NCBI RefSeq assembly: GCF_022201045.2
Contig: NC_068557.1
Location: 25,025,501-25,089,500 of the forward strand
DNA length: 64,000 nt
Origin: Citrus sinensis
Lineage: Eukaryota; Streptophyta; Magnoliopsida; Sapindales; Rutaceae
Direction: 5' to 3'
In this document: in pieces, positions 1-12,193 of the stretch
How positions within the stretch are numbered: the first letter of the stretch is position 1
Layout: each line of letters starts with the position of its first letter
The notes under the pieces: generated by a model
What the model saw: the letters and a program-made list of their open reading frames with translations, nothing else
Database searches by the model: none
What the model was told of the DNA's origin: nothing
Made by a program: the position numbers and the translations under genes

Positions 1-828
1 TTTGATTTAATGTTTATTATAAAATATGCTTAAGATTAAAGATGAACTAAGTCGACATTCCACCAATTGGAAGAGACAGGATACTCATAAATTAGAAAAA
101 AAAAAAAAAACTAACTTGCCCTCATGAAAATGAATTTTTAATTAGTAGCAAATATAAAATATATGTGTTTGTTGTTTGTGTGATATCAAAAAAAAAAAAA
201 AAATCTTATTTATATGACGACGACATTTCTACGAGAACACAACAGTTAATTCAAAGTCTTGCAAAAGTTGCGTCTTTAATTTGCAAATGGAAAAATCTAC
301 ATATATAGTATATTCGTACTATTTGTAATTTTAAAAATATATTCAAACTTAAATTTTGAAAAATATTCTCTCATAGTTTGAATCTAATTTTTTTTTTATT
401 CGCACCATTTTATAAAATTAACTTAAATATTGGAGAATGAGTGACTGAAGATGAATTTAAAAATAAAATATTATAATTTTTAAATTATAATTGTTGTTGT
501 TGTGAAGTAAAATAATACGAATAAAATTTTTTATTATCAAATATTTTAATAATTAAATTTTGACAATCTAATTAACTCACCACACTCCTAAATAAACTAT
601 GAGCGGTGAGTAATAAACTAATAACAACATAATTTTTTTTAATAATTAAAAGAAAGGATGAGATTAATAATCCCACAGTCATCCTTACACATGTCATATA
701 AGCCCTACCGTACCCTCCACTCTCTCTCTTAATTCCCGCCATTTCTCTAAACCGAAGTGGCTCAGCGCCCCTCTTCGCCGAACAAAAAAAAAAACACAAA
801 CGCAACTGCACAGGCTTACAAAATCAAA
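1..828. other. Upstream region of ORC4 (promoter and 5'UTR, non-coding)
   Basis: This stretch is very A/T-rich up to about 650 and holds no credible coding region. From about 700 it becomes pyrimidine-rich (CT runs at 721-730) with an E2F-like site, which fits a plant core promoter and leader. A short inverted repeat (CTCACC near 577, GGTGAG near 604) is too small to interpret. No TATA box is clearly placed. Confidence 0.5.
732..739 (+). promoter_or_regulatory. E2F-type site upstream of ORC4
   Basis: ATTCCCGC fits the plant E2F consensus WTTSSCSS and lies about 90 bp before the ORC4 ATG. Plant replication-licensing genes are commonly E2F/G1-S controlled, so position and gene agree. The sequence match is seen directly; binding is inferred. 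Confidence 0.5.
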
Positions 829-3800
829 ATGGGAAAAGAAAATCCAGCGGCAGAGAAAGCATCAAATCTGCTCCGAAGCAGGCTCTGTGACCCTAATTTT
901 GTTGTCAAGCACCTCTCCGACTCTCCCGACAGCAATTACAGGTGCGATTTCTCCTTCACTTCTTTCCATTATGAAAAAGGCAAACTTTAAAACTTAAAAC
1001 ATTGTTATCATTGTTGTACGATTTGATATATGAGAAGAAGAACATTATTTAAAAAAAATAAAATTTGCAGTAAGTTGAAGTTTTTAGTATCCAGTTCGGT
1101 GACCGAGGCTTGCAACAACTCCATTTTGCTTCTTGGTCCTCGCGGCTCTGGCAAGATTGCGGTAATAATTTAATTTTGTTAAATTATTATTTCAGCTTTA
1201 TTGTGGATTTTTTTAAATAGATTACTGGTTTTATTTTTCATTTTTACATCATCATCATCATCATCATTATGGCATCTATTTTGATTATAGGTTTTGGAGC
1301 TCATTCTCACAGATTTGTTGTTAGAATATCCTGATACAATATCTGTGGTATGTTTTTTCTTTACTTTCGGTTTCCTTTTTTTCTTAATATTTGATTTTTG
1401 TGTAGAATTATATTTATTATTTATGGCATATGGAAGCAAAATAGTTGTTGATAATGATTCTTGAAATTGTCCATTTTGATCTTATTTTTCGTTGGTCATG
1501 ATGTTGCAGATCAAATTGAATGGGCTTTTGCACAGTGATGACTGTTGTGCATTCAAGGTAAGATATCCAAATGGTCCTTCTCATTTTTCACTCAATGAGT
1601 TGTATTTTGCATTCCCAAATGGTGCTGGTTATACCCTGCTTGCTATGCTACTGTTTCACTTATTCCTTTTCATGGTTATTGCTCATTCAGGAAATCGCTA
1701 GACAGTTATGCATGGAGCATCAATTGTTGTTCTCTAAAATGGTAGCAAGGATAATTAATTTGAGGTCATTCTCATGCATCTTTGACCAAAAATCTCAAAT
1801 TTCTTGATGTTTTGAGTTGATTTTTGCAGGCATCATTTGATGATAACTCCCAGTTCATGATAGAAATGTTACGGTGAGTGTATTAATTTGCTTAATGTTC
1901 TCTTCTACCCCTTTCAAGTATAGTTTAATTCATGCCCAATCTTTTCAAAATGTTAATGAATTGTGTTCTCTGCCTGTCAGGGAGTGTGGGTTAGCACATA
2001 AAACAATTATATTTGTACTTGATGAGTTTGACCTTTTTGCTCAGGTTTGAATCTATGATCCTTTTTTCAATCTCTTTCTAATTGGTGGTTGTATGTCATG
2101 ATCAATCGTTGGGTTCTTAGTAAAATTGATGATGAACCATATAGTTCACCTTTTATTAAAATAGTACTCATGTAGAACATTTCAAATTATTATAGTAATA
2201 GTTTGATCTTGGAATCTCAGATCATGTCATTTCACTTTTCACAATCTTTTACTTTGCAGGGAAAACAACGATTACTTTATAGCCTGTTAGATGCGATGCA
2301 ATCAGTAACATCTCAAGCTGTTGTCATCGGTGTGAGTTGCAGACTGGTATGACCGTTTAAAGTTTCTTCTATTTTGTCTTCATTACCAACTAGACGCTTT
2401 TGTATTCTAGTTCTTCATGTTATGAATTCAAAGTTTGTAATGGCAAATGGAAGCCCTTGTCTGAATTCTTACCATTGGACTGGACCAATTATCACTTAAT
2501 AAGTCATAGAACTACTGGCTGACCTGTCAGTCTGGATCTAATGTATGCCAAAGCCATATGTGATATTATGACTAATTATTAGTGAAGAATCATGTATAAT
2601 GAGGGACATATCATGCAGGATGCTGACCAACTTTTGGAAAAAAGAGTAAGATCACGCTTTTCACATAGAAAGCTGTTATTTCTTCCTCCATCCAAGGAAG
2701 ATATGCAAAGGTATATTATCAATTTACTGACACAACCACTCTAGCTTCTGATTATGGTTACTTACCATTAGTTTTGTTGCGACACAGATTGTTGGAACAC
2801 ATTTTGTCTTTGCCAGTCGACTCAAGCCTTCCTCATGCCTATGCTGTTGAATTCAACAAAAAGATTAAAGTATCCTGCTTTCAAAAGTCTCTTAAGAAAG
2901 TACAGCATAATGCAGTCATTTAGGAAGTTTAATTTGTTTTCACCAACATAGATGTAACTCACATGTGAACATATTTAACACACAGAAATCTGTTACATGA
3001 CTTGTGGACAAAGGAATTCCATTTTTAAAGAGGTTGAATTCCTCAAATCACTATATTTTCATTACTGTCAAATGGGTGAAATTTTGATTAACATTCTGTT
3101 TCTTTGCAAGGTTAGTTATTTATGCATCACAAGTTTAGATAATAGATTATTTTCATACATGTCAAAGAATTGGTTCTGTCAGAAGCCCTTCACATTTTAC
3201 AGAATATTTTAGCAGATGGGAGATTCAAAGAAATTGTTAATACTCTAGTGAATTTAGATTCCACAGTCAACCACTTATTGAGATTTCTGTAAGTTCCTCT
3301 TCGTGCATCTGGAAGCATAGAATGTTGTATGAATGGATAGTGATTTTCATTTTTGGTTTTCTGATGAACTTACTGTTTGACATTAGATTTCTTGCTGTTT
3401 CATACATGGATTTGGAATCTGGCTTCCTGTCATTTGAGAACTTCAAGACTGCACTGTCGAATTCTCACAGACAGCCAAAATTGGAATGTATAAAAGGTCC
3501 GAGGATCTATGTACCATTTCTCTATTATTTGTGTAAATGTGTTCACGATAGTTCCTCTGGGTGTTTGAAGTTGGACATACTAAAGTTACATTAATGCACA
3601 TTTCAACTGTTCTAGCAGATTGCTCCATATTAGAGCTCTATATTTTGGTATGCATGAAGAGACTGGAAGTCAAAGAGCAAAACTCATACAACTTCAATTC
3701 TGTGATGAAAGGTAACACTCAGATTTTGTTGTGTTAGTTTTGTATTACCTTTATCGAAGTATGTTATGAGTTAGAAGTCTTGCATCTGTTGCAGAGTACA

Positions 3801-4418
3801 AAAGCATCCATGATTCCTTCCAGACATCTGATTATTATTCACGAAATGTGTGCTTGCGGGTGTGTATTGCTTTCCCTTAAAATGATTATTGTATTTAATA
3901 TTATACTGAATCTATACCCAAATTATCCAACAGCATGGTTTGACTATTTCTTGCTCCAACTTATGCAGGCATTTGAACACCTCCTACAACGTGAATTAAT
4001 TTGTTTCACAGACAACAGAGGATACAGTCAGTCTGTTGAATTTCGTCCAGTGAAACTTCTAATATCTTCTATTGAACTACATCAGGGACTGAAATCATAT
4101 TGTTCGTGTCCTGTAAGTTATTCTCACAGCAACGTATGTCTGTTGGTACACAAGTTCAGATGATTTCATGCTTATTCTAGTAACTTGCATTTTCTTTATA
4201 GTTAAACTAATAATCCATGGATTGATCCAGAAAATGATTTTAGACCTCATAAAAACCGTATTTGCTTCCATTTCTTGCAAATTTTTGTTTCTGTGCTTCT
4301 TGATCGTACATTGGCCCTCTAGCACTTGCGTTAAAGGTATCTGTTAAAGTTGTTGATCCAGGGCATCATTTTAATCGTTAACTGGCAGGTTATTCTTCTT
4401 AAACTAGTGGAGCGTTGA
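829..4418 (+). CDS. ORC4: Origin recognition complex subunit 4
   Basis: This AAA+ family subunit of the origin recognition complex marks nuclear replication origins and helps load MCM helicase. The joined exons give 418 aa, as in plant ORC4. Exons: 829-941, 1071-1161, 1291-1347, 1510-1557, 1691-1741, 1830-1873, 1981-2044, 2260-2346, 2619-2710, 2788-2869, 3203-3288, 3387-3496, 3619-3711, 3795-3859, 3969-4112, 4389-4418. All introns are GT..AG and phases agree. A Walker A-like loop GPRGSGK (residues 60-66) is followed by Ile rather than the usual Thr/Ser. Walker B reads IIFVLDEFD (144-152). A sensor-type segment RVRSRFSH follows in exon 9. The ATG at 829 was chosen because MGKENPA is the plant ORC4 start; an in-frame GTG at 757 is not a credible start. 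The last exon encodes only nine residues. Confidence 0.95.
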
Positions 4419-5400
4419 AATCAAATATGCTGAGGAGCATCCTTCAGAGCCAAGTTGCTGTTTCATGTGTATGAAAAGAGGAAATCTGGATTCTACCTCT
4501 GCTGTTTTCTTTCAGTGCAAGTCTAGCAAATTTCCCGGAGGAGATTTTCATTTCTATCCAGTTTCTGTTGCGAATAAGATTTGCCCTTACATAGTGGTTT
4601 TTGTTTCTCCCTCTTGTTGTTTAATGTTTGTTGTTCCTATAAATGCATCTTTGTCTATAGTCATTAAACTCTGTAGCTTATTTTCGAGTCCATTCTCCCT
4701 CTTGAGATTTTCAAAAAGTACATTTAAGTATAGTATTTGTAAACGGAACTTTTATTTCATAATTCATACCCATCCCTCTACTTTAAAAATAAAATAAAAT
4801 AAAATAAAACACTTCTATTTCATAGATAGAGTTCTTAAATAAGCAACTTATCAATTTTACAAAGAATTCATTTTAGATTGATAAACGAGATGTTCAAAGT
4901 AGTCAAAGTGATTCCAACGAGCATTAATAATAAGATTTTTAATACTTGTTAATAAATCAAAAGAAATTCTAGATTTGAAAACCAGTTCTTTACAATTATT
5001 TTTAAAAAAGTTTTTAATTTAATTATTCTTTAAATTAAAAAAGAAAGGTTTCAATATCCAAGCTTGTCAAATCCGGGCAACGGAAGCTAACTATCGGGTC
5101 GGGTTTCAACCCAAGGCGCTGCTTCCTGTTTGGACAAACGGTGCCTAAATGCTCAACATCTCTGAAAATAAACCTCTCTTGTTGCGGCAGCTCACTTCTA
5201 AAACCCCGACTCTCTCTCAGAGCTTCGCCGCAATGATTCAGACCCTGTCTTCGAAACCCAAAACCCACGTGGCTTATCATTCTTCATATCTTGTACTATC
5301 CCTATCAATCCTTACCTATCACTAAAACTTCAAAAAAAAAAAGATAAATAAAAAAGCTTGCTCAAAATTTTCAACAGACTTATGTATTTTCATCTACTCA
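4419..5400. other. ORC4 3'UTR and spacer before the PPR gene
   Basis: This is A/T-rich with a short AAAATA/AAATA run near 4786-4810 and no supported gene. Part must be the ORC4 3'UTR; about 5050-5400 is probably the promoter and leader of the following PPR gene. Confidence 0.45.
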
Positions 5401-7590
5401 ATGACCCTCTGTATAAGAGCTTCAAAAGCTTTGTCCGCACATTCGTATCACTATTTTTATCTCAAGAAGGTACGTTTTTTCTTCCCCTTTTGTTTCTCTG
5501 TCCATACCTATCCATCAATTAGTGAAAGCAATAACAAAGATTCAGTCTTGAACCCTGAGAGTGAGAGCTATTATAAAGAACTGATTATTAGTACTGTTGA
5601 GGAAAAGCCCTGGGCTTTTTGCAATAACAGGTGGGTTTCAGATCATTTTCAGGCTGTAGTTTCTGATCCTGAGTTGCTTGTTAGAGTTTTGAATAGGATT
5701 AGGGAGAAACCTAGGATTGCGTTGAGATTCTTTAGATGGGTAGAGACTCAACCGGGTGTTAAACGTGACGAATTTGTGTTTTGCACGATTCTTGAGATTC
5801 TTATTGAGAGTGGTTTGTTGAGGTCTGCTTATTGGGTTGTAGAGACTGTTGTTTGTGTTAATATGCATGGAATTCTTGATGTGTTGATTGGTGGGGGTTT
5901 AAGTTCGTGTGTTTCGATCAAGATTCTTGATCTTTTGTTGTTGATTTATACTAAGAAGTCGATGGTTGAGCAATGCTTGTTGGTTTTTAATAAGATGTTG
6001 AGAAATGGGTTGTTGCCTGATGTTAAGAATTGTAATAGGATTATTAAGGTTCTTCGAGATAATGGTTTTTCAGTTAAAGCTAGGGAAGTTTATAGGATGA
6101 TGGGTGAGTTTGGGATCAAGCCAAGTATTGTCACATATAATACGATGTTGGATTCATTCTGTAAGGAAGGTGAAATGCAAGAAGCATTGGAGCTCTTATG
6201 GGAGATGCAAGGGAGAGGGTGTTCTCCAAATGGTGTTACTTATAATGTGTTGATTACTGGGTTTTCGAGAAATGGGGAATTGGAGCAGGCTCGGGGACTT
6301 ATCAGGGACATGTTGAAATTGGGATTAAAAGTGTCAGCACATTCATATAACCCTATAATCTGTGGGTATTCTGAAAAAGGTCTTCTTGTTGAGGCATTAA
6401 ACCTTGAGGAAGAGATGGTAACTAGAGGAGTTGCTCCAACACTGGCAACTTATAACATATTAATATATGGCCTTTGCAAGTGGGGAAGAGTGAGTGATGC
6501 TAGACATCGGTTTTTTGAGATGTTGAGAAAGAATGTGATTCCAGATATTATTTCATACAACACACTTTTATATGGTTATTGTAGGTCGGGAAACATAGGG
6601 GAGGCATTTCTGCTATTTGACGAGTTAAGGTCTAGGAATCTAGTTCCTACTGTTGTTACCTACAATACACTTATAGATGGTCTTTGTCGATATGGGGACC
6701 TAGAGGTTGCTCAGCAGCTCAAAGAAAATATGATCAACCAAGGGATTCTCCCTGATGTAATTACTTATACAATTATGGTAAATGGATCTTGCAAAATGGG
6801 AAATTTATCAATGGCAAGGGAATTTTTCAATGAGATGTTGCGTAAGGGCTTGCAGCCAGACCGCTTTGCATACACAACTCAAATAGCAGGCGAACTGAAA
6901 CTTGGTGACACATCAGAGGCATACCGCTTACAAGAAGAAATGCTAGCTAAGGGCTTTCCTCCAGATCTGATCACCTATAATGTTTTGGTGCATGGGCTCT
7001 GTAAATTGGGCAGTTTGGAAGAAGCCAATGAATTGTTGCGGAAGATGGTTGGGGATGGTTTTATTCCAGATCACATAACATATACCAGCATCATCCATGC
7101 TTCCCTAGAAATGGGTGATCTCAGGAGAGGCAGAGATTTATTCAACAATATGCTGAGAAAAGGCTTATCTCCAACTCTGGTGACTTACACTGTATTGATT
7201 CATGCTCATGCCGCTAGGGGAAGATTGGAACTGGCATTTATGTATTTCTCAGAGATGCAGGTGAAGGGAATTCGACCAAATGTTATCACCTATAATGCAC
7301 TCATAAATGGTCTTTGTAGACTGAGGAGAATAGATCAGGCTTATGGACTTTTTATTGATATGGAAGAAGAAGGAATACTTCCTAATAAGTATACCTACAC
7401 TATATTAATAAATGAGAACTGCAATGCAGGCAATTGGCAAGAGGCTTTGAGACTGTATAAAGAAATGCTAGATAGAGAAATTGAGCCAGATTACTGCACA
7501 CACAGTGCACTGTTGTTGAAGCAACTAGATAAAGACTATAAAGTTCACGCAGTTGAATACCTGGAGAGTTTAACTCTAGGTGCCGAATAA
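5401..7590 (+). CDS. P-class pentatricopeptide repeat protein (At1g22960-like), probably mitochondrial
   Basis: This intronless gene encodes 729 aa, typical of plant PPR genes. PPR proteins bind single-stranded organellar RNA, one repeat per nucleotide, and guide its splicing, stability or translation. The N-terminus (about 40 residues, rich in Ser, Lys, Arg and aromatics, few acidic residues) looks like an organelle presequence. From residue 208 to 697 there are fourteen perfectly contiguous 35-residue P-type repeats (starts at 208, 243, 278 and so on to 663), then a partial one at 698-729. Many carry the signature VTYNTLI...GLCK...EM...G..PD. Weaker repeats probably lie at about 90-207. No E, DYW or SMR domain follows, so it is a pure P-class protein. 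Resemblance to Arabidopsis At1g22960 is from memory, so orthology is tentative. Neighbouring genes give no functional clue. Confidence 0.93.
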   Translation: MTLCIRASKALSAHSYHYFYLKKVRFFFPFCFSVHTYPSISESNNKDSVLNPESESYYKELIISTVEEKPWAFCNNRWVSDHFQAVVSDPELLVRVLNRIREKPRIALRFFRWVETQPGVKRDEFVFCTILEILIESGLLRSAYWVVETVVCVNMHGILDVLIGGGLSSCVSIKILDLLLLIYTKKSMVEQCLLVFNKMLRNGLLPDVKNCNRIIKVLRDNGFSVKAREVYRMMGEFGIKPSIVTYNTMLDSFCKEGEMQEALELLWEMQGRGCSPNGVTYNVLITGFSRNGELEQARGLIRDMLKLGLKVSAHSYNPIICGYSEKGLLVEALNLEEEMVTRGVAPTLATYNILIYGLCKWGRVSDARHRFFEMLRKNVIPDIISYNTLLYGYCRSGNIGEAFLLFDELRSRNLVPTVVTYNTLIDGLCRYGDLEVAQQLKENMINQGILPDVITYTIMVNGSCKMGNLSMAREFFNEMLRKGLQPDRFAYTTQIAGELKLGDTSEAYRLQEEMLAKGFPPDLITYNVLVHGLCKLGSLEEANELLRKMVGDGFIPDHITYTSIIHASLEMGDLRRGRDLFNNMLRKGLSPTLVTYTVLIHAHAARGRLELAFMYFSEMQVKGIRPNVITYNALINGLCRLRRIDQAYGLFIDMEEEGILPNKYTYTILINENCNAGNWQEALRLYKEMLDREIEPDYCTHSALLLKQLDKDYKVHAVEYLESLTLGAE

Positions 7591-10500
7591 ATCAGCCAAT
7601 GCAAAGACTTAAAAACACCATTGAAAAATTTTTGGTGATTCTCAGTGATTCATGAGCGGGTGCCATCCTTGTTTCTCAAGGGATCTGTCTCATCCAATTG
7701 TAAAGTTAATCGATTGGCCACTATGTAAATTCTTACAATTCCTCAAGTAAGAATCTCTTTCTTCAATAGTTCTCCATGGAATATTTTTCTATTTATATTT
7801 CTTGATGTGATACTTGACACATCTTATTAATGGTTTACAGGGCGAAATTTTGGGGACTTACGGGATTAAGAAGCAACACATTTTTTATTCATAGCTGGAT
7901 GCTACCAAGTAATATTTTAGACCAATTGACAGATTAGTCATAGTCAACAGGTATACAGCTGAAATTCAAACCTGTATTGAATGTTCTGAATAAATTTCTG
8001 ATACATATTGTATTGATTAATTCTTTAAAATTCTTTTGAGAGAATAAAAAGGAAGGGAATGTTTACTTCTTTCCTCATGATCTCAACAGATAATAGTTTG
8101 TACTCCAAGCAAAAGTTTCAATATAAGTTCCACTTCTTCTCTGGTTTCTATATAAAACTTACAAAGAAGATTGTGCACTGATATTATAATTATAATTTTT
8201 TTTTCTGACTACTTGATTTCATGATGAACATAAAACATGCCAGTGCTTTTGTTCCTTTAGGGAATGAGTCTGCGGTGTGTTTTTTGTTATGTTGTTGGGG
8301 GAAGTATTTATTTTGTATGGTGAAATGTTATGAGCATTATACCTTTGTTAGTCCATGCATCTCATGCCTTTTCGTGTGAGTGAGTCATGTTCGTTGGTCT
8401 TTCTCTTGCCTTATGCAGCATGGCCAGTGTTCTAGGTTTCACTTGAATGTGCTTTTTGTTAACTTGTCCTCAGAGTGCCGGATGTTGCTACCTCTAGCAT
8501 CTTCTGTTATGTTCACAACCTGTTACATTTTTTCATCATATTCTTTGTTATCATTTCTCAGTGTTTACATTATCAATTTTTTATTCTTTTTCATTGAATA
8601 TGCCAGACTATTTGGCCTTTTATGACAGTCTTTATGTCGTGGTCAGTGTATTAAGACAACTAAGCTCTCTGTCTAGTTGTTTCGTTTGGAATTAATGTTA
8701 CTGTCTTGTCAATTATTACTATGTGAAGTGTAAAATGCCTTTCTCTTAGGAACCTCTTATTGTATTTATATTTAGGTTTATCTTGACAAATCGAAAAAGA
8801 ATCTGACTGAGAAGTTTATTATCTGCCCGTATAATGAGAAGACATCAAATTGCCACTTCACTTTTTTATGCATAACTTATTTTCTTCACATCAATAAGGG
8901 TGATGAGTCGTAAAATGCTCAAGGGTGGACTATATTAAAGGTACTTTCAGTATTTATGTTGCTAGAACGCAATTAAGGATGTTTAAGATGTAGTATGAGA
9001 AGAGCTTGAAAGCAAACTTGTAGATTTTTTATCCTTCAGGATGTGTAGGCACTGGTTTTCACATTCAGAAGAATATTGGGAGATTTAGTAAGGTGTTGTA
9101 GGGTGGTCTGTGTTGTATGTAGTTAGGAAGTTGATATCAGAAGCAGCAAAACATTGATGAAGTCCTCATTGTAAATTAGAATTTGAATTCTGCCCTTGGA
9201 ATATTCTGCATTTCATCTTGAAGGTGGACGCCAAGAAGGCTGTAATTGTCATTACATTGTAACCGAAGTTCTCATTACCTGGCTACTCTCTTGCAACTAT
9301 ACAAGGCTGTGGAAATTCTCTAAAGTAATTCTGTCTCTTTCTTCTATGTTTTCAATAGTATCCTTAGACTTAATTTCATATCTTGTTTTCGTCTCTCTTG
9401 TTCTCTTCATCTCATTAACACTTTTCTTTTGGTCTATGGGCACATATTAATGTCCATTAAAGCTATCATTTCAATTCAACAGATGACTTGCACACACAAT
9501 GTTACATGCAGGCTTTGCACCGGCAGTATATTCGTTTCTTTGGATATACTAGTACTAGTGCTACATACCGTTACTATAATAATCATCCTTATGTACATAT
9601 TCATCTTCACCAATTTTACGCACAAGTCATAAATGGACCAAATTGATCTACTATCCACAAACTAGTAATTTTTGTTATGTTATTACTTGCAAACTTAGTT
9701 GCAATAGTTGTTTTGCCTGCCGTTTTCATTGTATTTATGGGACATTTCAATTGTTGTTATGAAATGATGTCGAGAAGGTCTTAATTGATATTGAGTTGTT
9801 ATAATTTTTAAATTGAATAATAATTTTGATAAAATTAATAAAGATATAATAATTTTTTTATTATATTGACTTAAGTTTCAAGTTATAGCAGTTAGTTCTT
9901 ACTAAATATTTTAGTACAGTAACTTTTAAATTACAGCTATTCAATCTCAATTTCAAACAAGACTTAAGTAGTCTTGTTTTTATTTTTTATTACTTTTAAA
10001 AATTTTATTTTTTTATTATTTGTCTAGTACTGTAGCTTCTAGTCTTGTTTTATTTTATATGCTTACCTAAATATAATAATGAGTGCATTATTATATCTAG
10101 GTGAGAAGTTTGATTTCGGCATCTCGCTGAATAACCATTGTTTAAAGCTTGAAATTCTAGTTGAAATCGACGGTGCTTAATTGCAACTTGAGGCTAAGCA
10201 CACTTTGGTTGGTGGAGGCGCCTTAAAAAGCCTTCACTTACAGGTGCAACTTCCTGTTAGAAACCACCCCCATTAAATTAATGGTGTGATATTATATGTA
10301 TCAAACAAATTTTCGGATTTCAATCATATCGAGAATGTACATATAACTTCCAAGTTAGATTACATCATTGAATACGTCATAATTTATTTTTCGAATAAAC
10401 AACCAATTGTCACCCAAGTTTTTTGGCAGTATTTAATATAAGAATCCATCAGGAGAGTAGATGAATAATAATCCCACAATATTCATTTTAAAGAAAGTAA

Positions 10501-12193
10501 CATTCAACAGCATTTTACATAAAGTATTAAAAGAACCCACTTTTTAGACTATGGAAACGTGAATAACAATGGTTTGGTGTTCAACATAGCAATCATCGAC
10601 CGTAGGTTAGCCACTTTAAAGGATGGTAAAATCAATTCTTGGCTTTAATTACTTTCAGAAAACACCTGAAGCACGTACTCGTCCCGTTTTGTTATATTTT
10701 ATTATTAACTGTCTATAAAAGTAGGGAATTGTCAAGAACATAGTAGTGGCCCTAGTGGATCTAGTATCTCTCATATAAGCCCGTCACTTGTGCAAAGATT
10801 CAAAGCTGCCTCATTCTTTTGGCTATTTAATAACTTGATAATGTTGGACATGCATGGGATGGAATTACCTGCACATATTAGATTGTTTCTCTAGTAATTT
10901 TGGTTTGAAACATTGGTCATATTTCACTGTGCTTTTACGATTAAACTGTTTAGACGAGATGGGCTCAGTCATATTATAGCATAGCTCAAATGTTCACCTA
11001 AAATTTGACAATTTGCACCAAAATCATCGAGAGAGGAGAGGAACCTCTCAAATCTTGTGGGAGCAAGCCGCGAGCCTACATTTGGAATGAAAAATACCCT
11101 ATAACTTACTATCCATTATTTTTGTCTTTGTAGGGAAGAGATTGTAGTTTTTGTCTTTATATCTCTAATTAGGGACAACAAGTTTAGATTCTTATATTAC
11201 AAAACACACACCGACAATCTATAGATAATCATAATTTCGAGTTATTAATTTTGGAGAACATCAGTTAAAAGGTTTAAACACTTTCACCTTTATTGCTATT
11301 TCATTTTTCTCTTATGTGTTCATGAAATATTTAGTATTTTTCGTATTTTTCTCATTCTTCACTATCAATAAAACTAGTAAGATGTTCCAATCCTTCCAAT
11401 ACGTATTTTGCTTTAGTATCCGTGTTGCTTGAGTCGAATGAATGAAATTTCTCTCTTGATCTGAATTAGTATCTTAACAAATAAATGAATTTTAAGTAAG
11501 TACCTCAAAATTAGGCCATTCAAATTAAGAAAGAATCCTAATTGTTATAAAAGTACGGATATTGTTATTTGTTTTTCTATGTCTTGGAGATTTATCTATA
11601 CTTTCCTAATTCTATGCTTTCTTAAGTATACAAAACACAATAATAGTTGTTAAGATAAAGAATCTAGATGACAAAAGAAACTCTTGAGAAAAGGGTAACT
11701 TGTTCTTGTAGCTATCACAGTAATAAATCATGTTTATTTTGTTGTTTAATGTTGCAATAAGAAACTCTCAATCTAAGATGAATAGTCTTCGAAGAGTTTG
11801 TTTGTTCCAACTAAAAAACAAAGAAGGAAAAATTATACCTATTCGAAAATATTTAGCCAGGTTCTAGGAGTATGAATGCCAATGAAACAACCCCATCATC
11901 AAACCCTTTGATTTTTACACTCCCAAATATGACAAAAAGAAACTAACCCTTGGTCAATTCTGGCCCGACGATTTATACTAAGATACTACAATTAAAATGT
12001 GTTGCACAAAAACACCTGCTTTCTGCAACAACCAAAGACCCTCTTGATTGTATACAAAATCCTCCGAGAAGTTCCCTAAGTTCAAAAACGTTTCTTTGAG
12101 AAATCCGTCCAGTATAGCCACTATAAAACCATTTCCATTTCCTTTTATCAGTTTCAAACTTTTCAAATCTACAGAAGAAAATAAAGAGTTGTT
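7591..12193. other. PPR 3'UTR and 4.6 kb spacer before the FatB-like gene
   Basis: No coding region here is supported: the open frames near 8380 and 9196-9650 are short, T-rich and lack domain-like composition. The first few hundred bases are probably the PPR 3'UTR, possibly with a spliced tail (AG acceptor-like site near 7840). A candidate MITE lies at 9778-9963. The last few hundred bases before 12194 should hold the thioesterase promoter. Confidence 0.45.
9778..9963. mobile_element. Candidate MITE with 18-bp imperfect terminal inverted repeats
   Basis: The left end GTCTTAATTGATATTGAG matches the reverse complement of the right end, GTCTTGTTTGAAATTGAG, at 15 of 18 positions, and some similarity continues inward. 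Length of 186 bp, A/T-rich interior and no coding capacity fit a MITE. I could not find a convincing target-site duplication, so the family and exact ends are uncertain. Confidence 0.4.

Noticed and set aside
757..828. In-frame 24-codon extension of ORC4 upstream of the ATG
   Set aside because: It begins with GTG, not ATG, and plant ORC4 starts MGKENPA; this is leader sequence.
8380..9658. Several 60-84 codon open frames downstream of the PPR gene
   Set aside because: Overlapping on both strands, hydrophobic from T-rich DNA, no conserved pattern or splice structure.
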